Counted from the stretch's first letter, positions 12,101-27,100 are shown. The stretch: 64,000 nucleotides of DNA from Ophiura sarsii (GCA_035610835.1 CM069441.1:100003606-100067605); one strand, 5' to 3'. Program-made: numbers and translations. Notes: a model not told the origin generated them from the letters alone.

Positions 12101-15100
12101 AAAACAGGTTGAACCAATCTATACACTACAAATGAGTCAACATTAGTAAATAATTGACACGAATAGTTGTGAGCCCTTGATAAGTTATACATGTATAGCC
12201 TATGTATACATATTTTCATTCATTGATACAAATCCTAACTCATTAAAATTCCAAATCAGAACAGAATGCCTAATTGATAAATTTGCTTACTTGGTTCTTT
12301 GGATAATTAAAATGAGTCAATTATTCATCTTTCCCAAGAATAGGTAACTGCACATAAACGTTTAACAAAAACATGAACTTCCACTTCTGACAGGATTCGA
12401 ACCAGCATCCTTTCTAACAGATCCATGACATACCATTGGGCTACAGAGGCAACTGGTAGAGGGTCGCAATATTATAATCTATAGGTATTAAGTTTGAAGT
12501 TCAATAGATAACTAAATCTGCTTACAGAATTGTTAATGGGCAATTGTTACTGTACAATACGGTGCTGAAAATGTTAATCTATCAGGGGTCACACTGTACT
12601 GTAAAAGTAGATATAGCACCTCAAAAATAACTACACAACACACATGATATTTGATAGTTTCATATGATAGAACTTGTTATTAGCTTTGAAAAACAAAAAA
12701 ACAGAATTGAAATTGGTCAATGCATTCTGATTTTATGCTAATTTTCAGATATCCAGAAATCGGCTCAAATTCTGCCCAAATTGGCGAAAAACCTGAAAAA
12801 TGCGAATTTTCGAATGTTTTCATGCTTTTTTCACCATTTATATGACATGCAAATAAGACATTACATATTGGAAATTACAAAACTATTCTTTATAGAAAAT
12901 ATCTAAGTCCAGCTAATTAATATGCGTAAATCTCGTCAAACGAAAACCGTACATGGTGTGTGAATGTAATTTGGTATACAGTAATAGTTTGTAAAGTTGT
13001 GTTTCATTTGATGAAGAAAAAACACAAAAAGGGCCCAATTGTGCAAATTGCTAATCATAGCTAATTATATATTCATACTTTTATTATGCAAATTAGGCAA
13101 TAGAAATTTGTCTTTTTGGTTTTTTTATTATTCATACATTCATACCATGTACAGGGTGAGTCAAAAAGACTGCAATAGTGGAAGGAAGCCATTTTGTTTT
13201 CAAAACCAAAATGAATTTTAAAACTTTTTAAACGTTGCAAGAATGATGTATTTAATCCTAACTTTGTGTGAAAAAATGAAGTCAATATCATTTTCCGTTT
13301 GCCTTTGGTGAACCATTTGACCAGTGCACCCATTTCACATGTTTGTCCACGAGATACCCAAAATATGCATCAGATCGCAAAACGTGTCTCCCATTCAAAT
13401 TTGGAAACCTGAGTTCATTTGTGATGTTATTGGAATTTGATGCATCCTTTCTTGTTTACATAATCATTTATAATCATACCCATGCTGTGAAAGCGTATAA
13501 TGTTCTAAATTTTAATTAAAAAAACTGACATTTCCCATTTTTTGGTTGGCGGAATATTCAAATATGAAAATGCAATGTGTGCCATTTCAAATGAAAATCA
13601 CTGTGCTCGTGGACAAACAGGTAAATTTGGTAGTGCAGCAAAGAGGGTCACCAAAGACAAACGAAAAATGCGATCGACTTCATTTTTTCACACAAAGTTA
13701 GGATTAAATACATCATTCTTGCAACGTTTAAAAAGTTTTAAAATTCATTTTGGTTTTGAAAACAAAATGGCTTCTTTCCACTATTGCAGTCTTTTTGACT
13801 CACCCTGTATGTGGCAAATATCGACCTCCCACTATACTGCATAGAGAAATACCAGTACATTGTGTTCATGCACTCAGGGAATGTATACAATTATTTGACA
13901 TTTCCGTATGTTTCATTCAAAATCCATCAGAACGAAGTTGCTGACAAGAAAGCCCCGACTTTCTGCTACAATATGGTGGGTCCAGCTTAAAAAACAGACC
14001 AATATTTTCTGATTTATGGCAAATTGCCCAAAATTCATTCATGAAGTCATAACTTTCGAAGGAAATAATTTGTTGGAATGCTGGACTCAAAGGTCACACA
14101 GGGAAGATCAACCCTACCATATTTATATGGAGCTGACAAGCATTTTAATTAATGGATCATATGGAGAGAGTCCATTTTTGATAGGGTTATTTCCAAAGTT
14201 GCTCAATTTATTAGTAGGTAATTGATGCATAACACCGCTCATTTCACACGAAGCTAAAAACAGCATATTTTAATTCAATGGATATTCAACCACTTTTAGG
14301 ACAGTTAGGGATCTGAAACTTTGCAGTAAATTAGATAGCAGTATAAATAAAATACATGCTGAAGGTTATTGAAAAATATTAAGCCATTTATTTTTAAGGA
14401 TTTTTGCAATATTTGGAAATTCTAGGAAATTTGGAAAACATTGCCACTGTGTGTGTGAGTGCTGTCGGGCAGACCTAATGTGCATGCACTGTGGCATGCC
14501 TAGTAAAAGTGGTCATTTTTGGACAACAAATTTTTCGCACTTTGATGAATTTGAACTGTTCTGTATGTTTTTTAAATTGCGATTTGTAACTTCATCACAT
14601 AGACCTAAACGAAAAAATAAATATATGGGCGATTCCACGGTAACACGCGTTACATTTTAGGGCGCCATTCTTTATTCTCCCCTCTATAACTGTAAAAGTA
14701 GTCTGAATGAAGTTTACATCTTTTGTATTGTAATACCCAAGACTTAAGGCTAAATCCTCATGCTAACACCAATATGAAATATCAGCTCATGTTAATGTAA
14801 GACCGCTCTGAATATCGGTAACACGCGTTACGAAAAAAGACGCATTAAAAAAAATCCCAACTTTGTTTTGCTTGTGTATTTAAACTAACCTACCTGCAAT
14901 CAATTGGTCACTACTGTGAGCAAGTACCTACCCAAGGTTTAAAATACTAGAATAATAACAAGAATTTAAGTTCTCACTTTTTTGTAAATTGCAAAATAGT
15001 CGGTAACACGTGTTACGGTAACACGCGTTACATTTTGTCCATCCATAATTTACTAGCTTTATATTATTTATTTAATTTCTAAATTAAAATTAAGTTTGAC

Positions 15101-18100
15101 TTTAACAATGGAACTAACATATAAACCATAAATAGTGATAACTAACTCTAAAAAAATTAAGGTTTTAGCACGTTTTACTGAATATGAGTTCGGTAACACG
15201 CGTTACGACATTTTGATGGCTTATAGTGGAGTGGTGGTTATGAATTCATCAAATTGTTTACTATTTTTAAATAGGGCCTACATGTAACTAGTAGGATTAA
15301 AATTATAAGTGGCATCAATTAAAATCAAATCAATTAAGAAATATTTTCAAAAAAGTGTTGCTTCGGTAACACGTGTTACCGTTTTGGAAGTAAGAACAGT
15401 TTAAAAAAATCATAGTTAACAACGGTCAATGGTTGCAATATTTTTTTCCTGAACGTTTGCATAGGCTTTGCACAACATGAATGTAAAATTAAATCTTTTG
15501 GAGCATTTTTTAGTTTTTTTGCTCCGTCACATTTTCATGGAATCGCCCATATTTGTGTGTAATAATTTTCGCGGTAGCTGCTTGGCGCGTGAAAAGCGCG
15601 AACAATTCCACTTTTACAGTATCAGCAAGTCACCACATAAGATGGCAGCCAAAGGCGGTGTGGCAAAATAGGAGGACCTCAGCTTGCATGTGGTACATCA
15701 AAGATTTACACAATGCCAGTTTAACATTTTTACTCCATTGCAATAACAGAACAGAATATAAAATCACTCAACAGCTCCCATGGTCTACTTACACTATAGC
15801 TATGGAAAGATCCTAAATATCTGAGAATTCCAAACCAGACTAGAAAACAACCAGCGCCAAGTAGCAAACTGCATGTATCATAATCGTACGATTTCTAAAA
15901 GAAAGACAGACATTGTAATAAAACTTTATTTACATTATACTTTGTGTTGACTCATGTTTTGGGGGTGACATTAGCGCATATGTTTAGTGATTGTATCTTA
16001 ATTCCTCCCACAATTCCGATGGCACTGTGATTAACATGTGATATTGGTGCGGAGGAAATACTACACCAGTGTTAAGAATATGTACTACAATTTCCCCACA
16101 ACTTGAGGTGATATTATACTGTTGAGATCCTATATTTAGTAATACCTTAATTATTCTCATGGGTGCAATCGTGCTGTTGTTTGTGTACCCCAGCCTTTCC
16201 ATCCAGGCTCAATGTCACAACCCGTGAAGGGCAACACCTGTTTTTGCCCGTGGAGGTCACGGGCACCCATTTTATGTCCGGGCTGATTAGCATATTACCC
16301 ATTTTATGGCCAGGCTAAGTGTGATCATAGTGATGAAGTGATTGTTGTGTTACTGGATCAATGTGATCTGAACTCGACAACATCTCTACAATTAATACTT
16401 GGATAAGGAATGGATATATATAGAAGCCTGTGTGTGACTACTCCTTTGATTGGATTACTAATACTAGTAGTGTTCCCAAGAACACAATATGCAAGCCTTA
16501 GAGTGTAATAGTAGGGGAGACAGGGCGCCGCGTTCGCCCTATTTTCATTTGAAGTGATCAAGAAACGTCAATTTTAACATGTTTTATGAGCGAATGGACC
16601 TATTGACATTATATGAAAGATTTATATGGCTACATACTACCATGACTTCAGTACTCTATTAAGCCTTACTGTAATCGCATGAGTATAAGATAAAGACAGG
16701 TGTTTCAAAAGTGTGAGGCCCCGTGTGAGGCATCCATAGGCCAAGGCAAGTTCGCCCTAGGCTCAGAATTAGGTTAAATAGAAAGTGTCATGTATCCAAA
16801 ACATATACACAGTTATTAAGCATTGTAATTTTCTTCTAAAATAAAATGAATGGGTAAAAATGTTTAGGGGTAGGGCATTTAAAATTTTAAAAAAATAAGA
16901 AATACCAAATTTGAAAAAATGCTCCTCTTATATTAGTGCGACTCCATTATTTTTTTTAATTACAAATATGCAATAGAAGAATAAATTTACAATTTTGAAA
17001 TTATACAAAATCATATTCATATAAATCCTTATGGGTGAACATGCCCCATGATCATAGGGCAAATGTGCCTCATATCACAATAAAGTGCATCGACCTGCAA
17101 ACTATATCACAAGGTCAAATTTGCACTTTTGGCAAGTGTAATGGAACAATCCAAATTGGACCAACTGATATAGTTTTACTATTGCACAAACAAAAGGCAT
17201 GCAATATTTATTTTATATGATATCACACAATCAATTTTCAGCCATATGATAATAAAAACTATTACATGGCTGAAATCAGGCCCGTCATTATATGAAATGA
17301 AAAATTATGAGTAAAAAAAATCTGTAATAAATATAAGAGGACCTAACGTTTCGATTCTAACAGAATAATGCTGTTGACTCTGTCAACTCAAATTGTTCAA
17401 ATTAATTGCACCAATATGATAAAAATGAAGGTCTTGCAGACATGGCTGTTTAAAAATAAGTGTCCAAATTATTTTCAATATCTTGTATGTCCACCATTCT
17501 TGTCCCTTAATACATTCATATCCTTCACCCATGCATGTCACTTTGTATTTGAATTAGCCCGCGCATTGAGGGGAAATGCGCAGCGATCAACACGGGACTG
17601 ATACGGCTTATGTGCTTGTTAAGGCCCTGTCACACCATAACGTATCGCCTCAACGTATGCCAACGTATGCGAAATATCGAAAAATACGTTGGTGTACGCT
17701 GGCGTACGCTGATATAAGTTAGGGGTACGTTGGGGATACGTCGTTTACGTTAAGAGCACGCTGTGATACGCTGTGACAATTTGGACCACGAACAAATATT
17801 GAGCATGCTCAAAATTTCTCGACGTACTCAACGTGTGCTTAATACGTTCTGCATAAGTTCCCGGTAAGTTTGTGGTACGTTAAATATACGTTGACATACG
17901 TTGACATACGTTAGTAGTACGTTACTCGTACGTTACTCGTAAATTGGTATACGTTGATGAACGTAGGCTGGGGGAAACGTACAGCCAACGTAGTGATAAC
18001 GAGTTGATAACGTATATGTGCCGTAAGTCTAACATATGCCTGACGTATTTCCAACGCGTTTCGACGTATTCTCACGTATTCACCTAATGCCGGGCGATCG

Positions 18101-21100
18101 TGTAAGGCCCTGTCACGTATCCATAGCGTATCCATAGCGTATTGAACGTATACATAGCGTATGACTAACGTATTGATAGCGTATCACTAACTTATAACAT
18201 ACTTATCACAGCGTATCACAGCGTATGCGAGCGTATGACTAACGTATGCTTAACGTATACTTAACGTATTCGTAGCTTATGTCTGCCGTGTTCGACGTAT
18301 CGTCAGCGTATCCTCGACGTACAACGAACACGTGGCTTATTATGCCGCTGTAGCACGTATAAATACCGCGCCGATCTCACATTACATCATTCCCGCCGAT
18401 GTCATCAAGCAGTCAACATGCCTCCCAAGAAGAAGCAAGCAACCAGGGGCCGAGGCCGAGGAGGAGGAAAAGCAAGAAGGCCAAGACAGACCATGAAGAA
18501 GTGAGGATGAGATACTCAAGGGACCCATTTTTATACTCTGATCAAACCCTCCATAAGTTCCCAAAACGCCGAATGCGCGCTAGCTGTACGGTAGCCCTGT
18601 CACACCATGGCGTATCGCCTGAACGTATAACAACGTATGTGAAATATCGAAAAATACGTTGGCATACGTTGGCGTACGTTGGCGTACGTTGGTGTACGCT
18701 GATACAAGTTAGGGGTAAGTTTGGGATACGTCGTATACGTTAAGAGCACGCTGTGATACGTTGTGAAAATTTGGAACACGTCGAGCCCGCGAAAAATTAT
18801 TGAGCATGTTCAAAATTTCTCGACGTACTCAACGTGTGCTTAACTTACGTTCTGCATAAGTTCCCGATAGGTTCGTGGTACGTTAGACATACGTTTACAA
18901 ACGCTGACATACGTTAGACATACGCTGAGATACGTTAGAGGTACGTTAATCGTCTTAAGTTACAGGTTGGACATATAGATTTACCCTTCTAGATATTTTA
19001 TTAGTTATCATCTAGGCTGCGTTTACTTGAACTGGCAACACTTGTCCCGCCGTGTCCGAAACTCAATTTCTGCAACGGTATAAATCACGTGTTCGTTGTA
19101 CGCCGAGGATACGCTGAGGATACGTCGAGCACGGCAGACATACGATACGAATACGTTGGTCATACGCTCGCCGATCGCATACGCTGTGATACGCTGCCAT
19201 AAGTTTGTTATAAGTTAGTGATACGCTATCAATACGTTAGTCATACGCTATGTATGCGTTTAATACGCTATGGATACGTCCATTCCATCACCGATGTTGA
19301 CGCAATTCGTTGGTAAGTTGGACGTTCTTGGACGTTCACAGACTCTGACAATTTTCGAGCTATTTTTTGAATACATCGGCATACGTTCAGGCCACGTTCA
19401 GGCCATACGCTATGGTGTGACAGGGCCTTAACAAATTGGTGTTTTCTTCCCGCGTAGCGTATTGAAAATGTGACTTTTGAAAAGTGACTAATTTTCTATA
19501 AATGGTGCTAATCATGGTTTATCTTTGTTGTTAGGTGTTATGTTTGGTATCAAAATGTGCCAAAAAGATTCATCCAAATGTCTATCTAGCCTGTTTGGTA
19601 AAAAAATAATCGAAAGTTACTTTAAAGGACCTAAACAAAGTGTATGACTTTCTTTTGTTGAGCACAGGGAACGATGGGCAGAAAATGACAAGAGATAATG
19701 TAACACAATGGGGAGGGGGAAAAGTGACAGATGGATGAATAGAGGAAGGGTTATCAAACGTGACAGCTGATTGATTAAGTGGATAATAAAAAAGAATATG
19801 AAAGAATGACTTACTTGATACTGTATGCATATCTTGAATATTGTTCCTGATGGAGTGAAGAAATCACTGAATATGATCATAACATACCACAGATTCACAA
19901 ACTCCATCTCTTCGGAGCAGGTTAACTTTCTATCGAAGTAACGCTCGAAAAAGATACTGGTTTTCTACAAGTTAGATAAAAAATTAAAGATTAATGACAT
20001 TTCTCCTATGAAATTTTGAAGAAGTGTTTCATTATCTGTTTGATGATAAGAAATACAAACATACACTATATGACATAGAAACCTAATTTGAACAAATTAA
20101 ATGTCGACTCATAGACAATGATCATTCAGGGCGCCCGGCCGAGATATTTTATGTTACATGGCTGTATGTGTGATGTGCTGTACCTAGTCTGCTGAAATAG
20201 TCTGCCAGGATAACTACAACTTCAGGCATCCCGGTTAGCTTATAAATTGCAGACTATCTCAGCAGACAAGGTAAACAGCACACCACAACATACAACCATG
20301 TAACATAAATCATTTCGGCCGGACGCCCTGAATGATTCATCTTTCATGCACTATATTTTACATACAACAATAAAAATTACAATAATCAGTTACAATACCT
20401 TAAAATACGATGTAAATAATGTGACTTCTGCCTGCTGGCCACCGGCTCAGAATTACAATGGCAGCCGCGAGGAAAGAAAAGCGAATCCTGCAAGACATCG
20501 CAGGAAACCCCGCAAACCGTGATTGTATTGCAAAATTGTATCGTTTATTGCATTTTAATTCGTACTGCTCAAATTAAGTTGTCATGCAATTTGTAATGCA
20601 AGCAATACCTCGGCACTTCTACACTCTTAATTCTTCGTGGTTATTTTTAATCAACTATATACGTGGTCGATTTGACTGCATTCGTGGTTGAATTGACTAC
20701 GGATGACCAGTTATGTTGACAATGGCGACAATAGTCAAATCAAATGACCTTGTCGTGGTCATTTTTTAACCACGCAAGTTTAAGAGTGTAGTCTAACTGA
20801 CGATGTTTGTCAAGTAAGCAATGGTAGGATTGTCAAATCAATCGAATTAGTTTTGCATTGTTTTTAATTTGTATCGCAATTCCAATGATTCGTATCATTT
20901 CTTGTTTGATTCGTAGGCCACAGTAACACAATAAAGGGTTCAACAAAAGAAAGTATACCACTTTGTTTATGTCATTTTGAGCAACATTCAATTTTTTTGA
21001 CCAAACAGGCTAAATAGGCATTTAGATGAATCTTTTAGGCATAATTTGATACCAAATTTGCCCCCTAACAACAAAGATAAACCATGATTAGCACCATTTA

Positions 21101-24100
21101 AAGAAAATTTGTCACTTTTCAAAAGTCACATTTTCAACGCACGCAAACCGCGAGAAAAGCACACAAACTAATTTTCTTTAAATGGGACTAATCATGGTTT
21201 ATCTTTGTTGTTAGGGGGCAAATTTGGTATCAAATTATGCCTAAAAGATTCATCTAAATGCATATTTAGCCTGTTTGGTCCAAACAAAATTGAATGTTAC
21301 TCAAAATGACATATAAACAAAGTGGTATACTTTCTTTTGTTGAACCCTTTAGTAACATGACAAGTTTCCTGCATTACAATTTGTATTTATCCGTTTGACA
21401 AATTTTCTTCAACAAATGACGAAATAATATTTTCAGTGTGTATTTTAGAAACTATTGGCCAAAATATAGTTTCACCAAAAGATGGGGATTGGCAAAAATA
21501 TCCTAAATGACCAACGCCATCTATAATCGCTGCGCGGTTTTGAGTTTGGCATTAAGATCGGGGGACTATAATAGTACAATCATGCATAGTTTGCTTTGAG
21601 CAGAACGCAAAATGATTGTTGAATAATTTGTAAAATTAATTTTTTTATTTGAAATAAATCATCATGAATGTAGAGAATTTACCTTTTTAAGGCGGTATCC
21701 GATGATGAGTGATCTAGTACAAAGAATGCTGGAGAATATACACAGACAAATGACCGAACTATCCAGGAACCCCATGCCGGCTTTAAATGTGAAAGTTTCC
21801 ATGACTGAAAAGTAAATATTAATAATTATAAAAATTAGTGTGTCCTACTTAGTCCAATGAAATCCCACACAAGTCTCATTATATCATCATTGTGGGATTG
21901 CGGTCAGTTTTCACTTCTAAAATAAGGCCTATTGAGACTGATTTTCTTTCTCCACTAGTTTTTTTTACTAGATCTATGTCACCAGTGCAATATGTCACAT
22001 GGGTAAATCATAATGTTCTGCATGGGTAGAATGCGGGCATCATGTGGATAGAAAAGGTCATGTTGCATCATAACAAAATATCTATGTCACAATACTTAAC
22101 TGCAGCATTATATCTTCCTGATACAATCATTTGCCTTAAACATTAGAAGCATTGCATGACAACATTTTTATTTTAAAAGATAAATATACACAAAATGTTA
22201 TGGAAAAAATAAATTGAAATAAAATTGTAGAAACTTTCTACACAAACATTTCAGAATGTGTTGAGAAAGCGCATAGATCCTAAAAATCCATGTGCTATGG
22301 AGCAATCAGGCCCATTGCACAGTCTTTCTACTCTTAGTTTCACAAAATGTGAATGTACAGATATACTGTGAAACATCTTATTAATCTTGCTAGCAATTTA
22401 ATTTCGCTAATAGGTCCAATTTGCCCAACTAAATTGCCGCCAATTATATTAATAAAAATGGTCATATAGGAAGATGATTCAAATTGGTGAACTCAAATTG
22501 CCACAAAAATGACTAAATGCTAGTTTGCTACATTAAGTTGCTATGAAATTAATTTGTTTTACAGAACTACTTTATGATTTGTTAATGCAATCCATACCTG
22601 TAGAATGAGCTTTTGTTTTGTCGCTGCAATTACGATCAAATTCAGAATGATGATGTAGTCGTACCCTGAAACGCCCGCTATGTGGAGTATTGTCATATAG
22701 GACCTGAAATATACAAAGAACCATCAAAATACAAACACAACAAAGTGTGTATGCAGTTTGTATTATATGTGTGTCACTTTATTACCAAACAATCACTATA
22801 CTAGTATAATCATTAGCAGCATGAATCACGAAGGTGGAATTTCCACCCCACTTCGCTGTTCATAATCTTCAAGGTAACATTTCTAACTGGTTGCTGTGCT
22901 TTGAGTAGCATATCAAATTATCGTTTTACAGATTAAAAATAGATTCAATCGGTCATTAAAAGGTCGAAGTTCACTGTAATTGCAGTCAATAGTTAGGTCA
23001 CCCAAGCCCTATATGAAAGCTATGAAGATTGTTAAACGGGGTCAGTCGTCACAAACATGCACAAACACAATAGTCAAACGACCTTGCTATTGTCAAGCTA
23101 TTGTCAACCCTCCCTACACAGAGGTCTGTTGTGCAAATCTGTACGATGATATTCGCATGTAATGTCTATGGCAGATTTCATTCCGTGGTATAAAGCTATG
23201 AGGTTTCCGTGGTCTTCGCTATCTCCAAGCAGATAGAGCAATACGTACACGGACTTTTTTGTAGACGAGGGTTCATTTCATGATTTGGTGAGGTTTAGAA
23301 TGAGTTAGGATTCCTGTAATTTTGAAGACCACGGATTTTCAAAACGTGAATTGTCCAACATTTTACGACATAAATTTGGTCACCAAACGTATTTAAAACT
23401 ATACATTTTACCATTCTGCAGATGGTATTGACCCTCCTCTATAATTCTACATGATTTTAACACGTTTCTCAGTTTTTGAGAAGCCCAAATAGACCATTTT
23501 CCGAAGCTATTTCTAGCAAATATTGCAGTCACTGATACTCCATTGTTTTCTTGCGTATAACAAAATATGACATGCAGCGTGACCTCCCTACTGGCTGATT
23601 GAAGCTTACCCTAGAGTCGATAGCCATACCCTTTACTAATAAAAATCAAAACAAAGTATGTATACAAGTTACTTTAAAGAACCTAAACAAAGTGCTTGAC
23701 TTTCTTTTGATGAGCACTTTATGTATAGACATGGGAACAATGGACAGGAAATGTCAAGAGATAATGTAACACAATGGGGAGGGGGAAAAGTGACAATAAC
23801 TTATCCTAGATATACCGTTGTTGTTGGTTGATACTCTTTTCATATTTTTTTTTCTTCTCAGAAATCATTTCTCCCTTTCATTTAGCATAAAGTCTAGTTA
23901 CAAGAAAATATGATGCCTTTTGATGGCTCTTTATAATTATGTACTTACAGAGACATTAAAATTCCTACAATGTGGTTTTTTGAATTCCTGAATGTGCACA
24001 CTACGAATGGCAAAATTCAGTGTCATAGTCGTCAATCTACACAATAGACAAAATAGCAATACATAATAGAGATTAGTATTTCAAATATAATTTGTGTGTG

Positions 24101-27100
24101 AGTGGGGGAATAGGAGTATGCAAATATGATGCCCACATTTATAGGTCAATAAATGTGCATGTAGTGTTTGGAGATAAATTGAAAAATCAATGCACGCATG
24201 CTGATGTTAATGTGTGTATAATGGCAAAACCACGCAGGGGGAGCACTATTGTGAGCATATCAACATTTGCGCAAGATAGATTCCTCACCCCTTCACCCTA
24301 ATTGTTCCTAGTCAGCTCAAACCCTAGTTGTAATCATACACCACCTGACCAAGAAATTACTAGTCATCACAAAAAGTATCGAGACTCTTAACAAATGAGC
24401 CAATAATTAACGGGCCGAAAGGGTATGGATTAATCAACAGTTGGATTAATCGAAGCAAATAACTCAGTGCATAATTTTGTTCTGCATACTTTGACACCTT
24501 GATTATTGAGATACGATGTTCGTGTTTAGTTTAGTTTAGTTTAGTTTATTTATTAGAACATACGCTTTTACAACAGCGGCACACGTTGTTTAGCATAAAC
24601 CTTATCATTCTGATCATTCCCTAGGGATGATTGTCACTTTGAAACTGGACCTACGACCATTGAAATGACAATAACACCGCTCCGCATCATCGCATCTCAA
24701 TAATCGAGGTTTCAAAATACGCAGAACAAAATTATGCACTAAGTTATTTGCTTCGATTAGTCCATACCCTTTCGAGCCGTTATTTATTGGCTCATTTTCA
24801 AGTGTCTCGATACTTTTTTTGAGGAGTTTATATATAGTATGACCCTGTGTTATTGGAATTGACCTAGAGTTTACTGGTCACTACATGTAGGATGTATGAA
24901 ATTAACAAGCAAGAAAAATAGAATCTTAAAATAGTACATGCACGCTTCGATCAAAGATGGTAGCCGTCTTTGCTTCTATTATACCCCAATGGAACAATAC
25001 ACATTTCAGTCAATTCTGTTAGATCCCTCGGTAGCATGCTACCTCGGATGGACAAATGGATTGGGGGTAGTCAGAGGATCTATTATTAGATATACTCAAA
25101 CCGTACATCAGTTTGTTCCCAAATAATCAATACTTTGAAGTTTAATGTAAAAATTAAGTTAATATCAGACAATTTCAATGTTGACAATATCTGGCATGTT
25201 GTGATTGAAGAAACCATTAAATGGTACAAGGGATTGAACAACTTAAAATTCCACAACCACTTGATTTCCACACCCAATGCCCTTGCATGTATGGTCTATC
25301 TATTTATCTATCACGAGACATGACGTGACTGCGTGTTCTACTAATTGCAGCACATAACGCACGCGCCTACTCGAGGCGCTAGGCGCTGGCCCGGGGCGCT
25401 GGCGTATTATACACACGGGCATTGAAAATCTGTTGAAAGACAGAAGATACATTATACTCGTGTGTAAAAGCTGCGCCTGTTAAAATAAGTTACTATTCAG
25501 AGGAAGCCATAGTTAATGTGTATCTGAAGGATTGTGATGGTACAACTGTTTCCACATTCCACTTACCTATCAAAGTTAATGGTTTGGTTTTGTTCAGCCA
25601 TAAACTGTTTAAAATGAAAGTCTGTCATATTTTCTGTTATATGAATAATGGTTTTAACTGTGGAGAAGGGAAGAGAACACATTATACTCATGGTTAGTGT
25701 ACAAACAAGTAGACATTATTTTTATTATGTTTCCTATCTCTACAGCATGTCGTAAAATCAGTCATATTCCAAAATTTGCGTTTAATTGCTCCAGTGGTTC
25801 TTATGATAGAAGCAAAAATTAAATTGAAATTTCCCCTCAAAATCACAATTTTGATCTGGTAACATAGGCCTACCTTTGAGTCCATGTGAGATTACATAAC
25901 TAATCTAATATAATATATGAATCTTAACTTTTATGAAATAAGAGCTAACATGGCATCATAACAAATGGAGAAGTTAGACCAGTCAGCAGAGAGGTCACGC
26001 TGCATGTCAGATAGATCTGATTGATCCGTCTGGAGAACGAATTCGCGACCGTATAAGTAATAGAAGTTTTTCACACCGCAAACTATCGCCAAGCATTCCC
26101 GCTCAGTTCTGAATAGTTCTTCTCTAATGGTTGCAGTTTCCGGCTAGCATATTTCACCGGAAATAATTCATTGCTATATATATTCTTGGAGCAGTGCCGC
26201 ACGTAACGCGACGTTGCTTGCGTCTGTGCGCAGATAGAATGGCTGAAATATCCGGCAATCGTAACACTAGTGGACTACCATATGTGTTAGATAAATGACT
26301 TCTATTATGCGTCAGCCCACGGCACCGTATTTGGGGTATTTTTCTTGGTTAGGTCTGAAAGCGGAGCGGTAATCGCGGCATAATTTGGATAAAGTCACTA
26401 TAATACCCCGTCAGGCCAAGGAATGATTTGATCTGTTTCTTGGTCTTTGGTCTCGTAGCTTGGGTGATCTTAATGCCCATAGTACCTTCACATGGGCCAA
26501 TTTTCCCTTCACCCACTTGGCAATGCTTGGTGTCCAAAGAATTCCACATTGGTGGAAAACCCCACATAGCAAATCCCGCGCAGTGAGACCAGCGTTTTGC
26601 AATCTCAAGAAGACGCTCTTTACTGCGTCAACGCGTTGGTCCCAATTTCTGTGTGTATGAGTATATCGTCTATGTAACTGTCTACACCTTTCAAACCCCA
26701 CAGTAATTTTGCATGATTTGCGTGAAAATCGCAGGAGCCGTAACTAATACAAAAGGCATAACCGTAAATTCGAACAAAACCATCAATGCGTATGGTACGT
26801 CGGTTTGTCATAGGCTCCAGGCGCGTACGCAGGGGGGTGTTTTGGGTGTGAAACACCCCCCCCCCCCCCCCCCCCCCTTCGGTCTGTCCTAAAAAAATAA
26901 AAAAGGGGAAAGGAGAGGAAAAGAGAAGGAAAAGGAGAAGGAAAAAGAGAAGGGAGAGAGGGGACAGCGGAGACAGGGGAGAGGCAGTGGCGTAACCAGA
27001 GGGGGTCGATGGGGCGATCGTCCCTCCGGTAATGACTAGGGGAGGAGGAAGGGTATGAACATCTGCGGCTTTGCACGTATTAGTTTGAATGTTTCATTAT

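Larger units (their letters stand above)
17623..19427. mobile_element. TTAA-flanked element made of TACGTT/TACGCT words
   Basis: Ends GGCCCTGTCACACCATA are inverted repeats flanked by TTAA on both sides (17619-17622 and 19428-19431), as in piggyBac or Kolobok insertions; a TA target site is also possible. The 1805-bp body is dominated by words such as TACGTT, TACGCT and their complements every 10 or so bases. It is composite. 17623-18000 is directly repeated at 18594-18960, and 18101-18340 is inverted-repeated at 19080-19285. A second internal terminus, GGCCCTGTCACGTATCC, lies at 18106. Confidence 0.8.

Noticed and set aside
18911..19285. Telomere- or centromere-like satellite
   Set aside because: The words are irregular and the block is one inverted arm of a bounded transposon.
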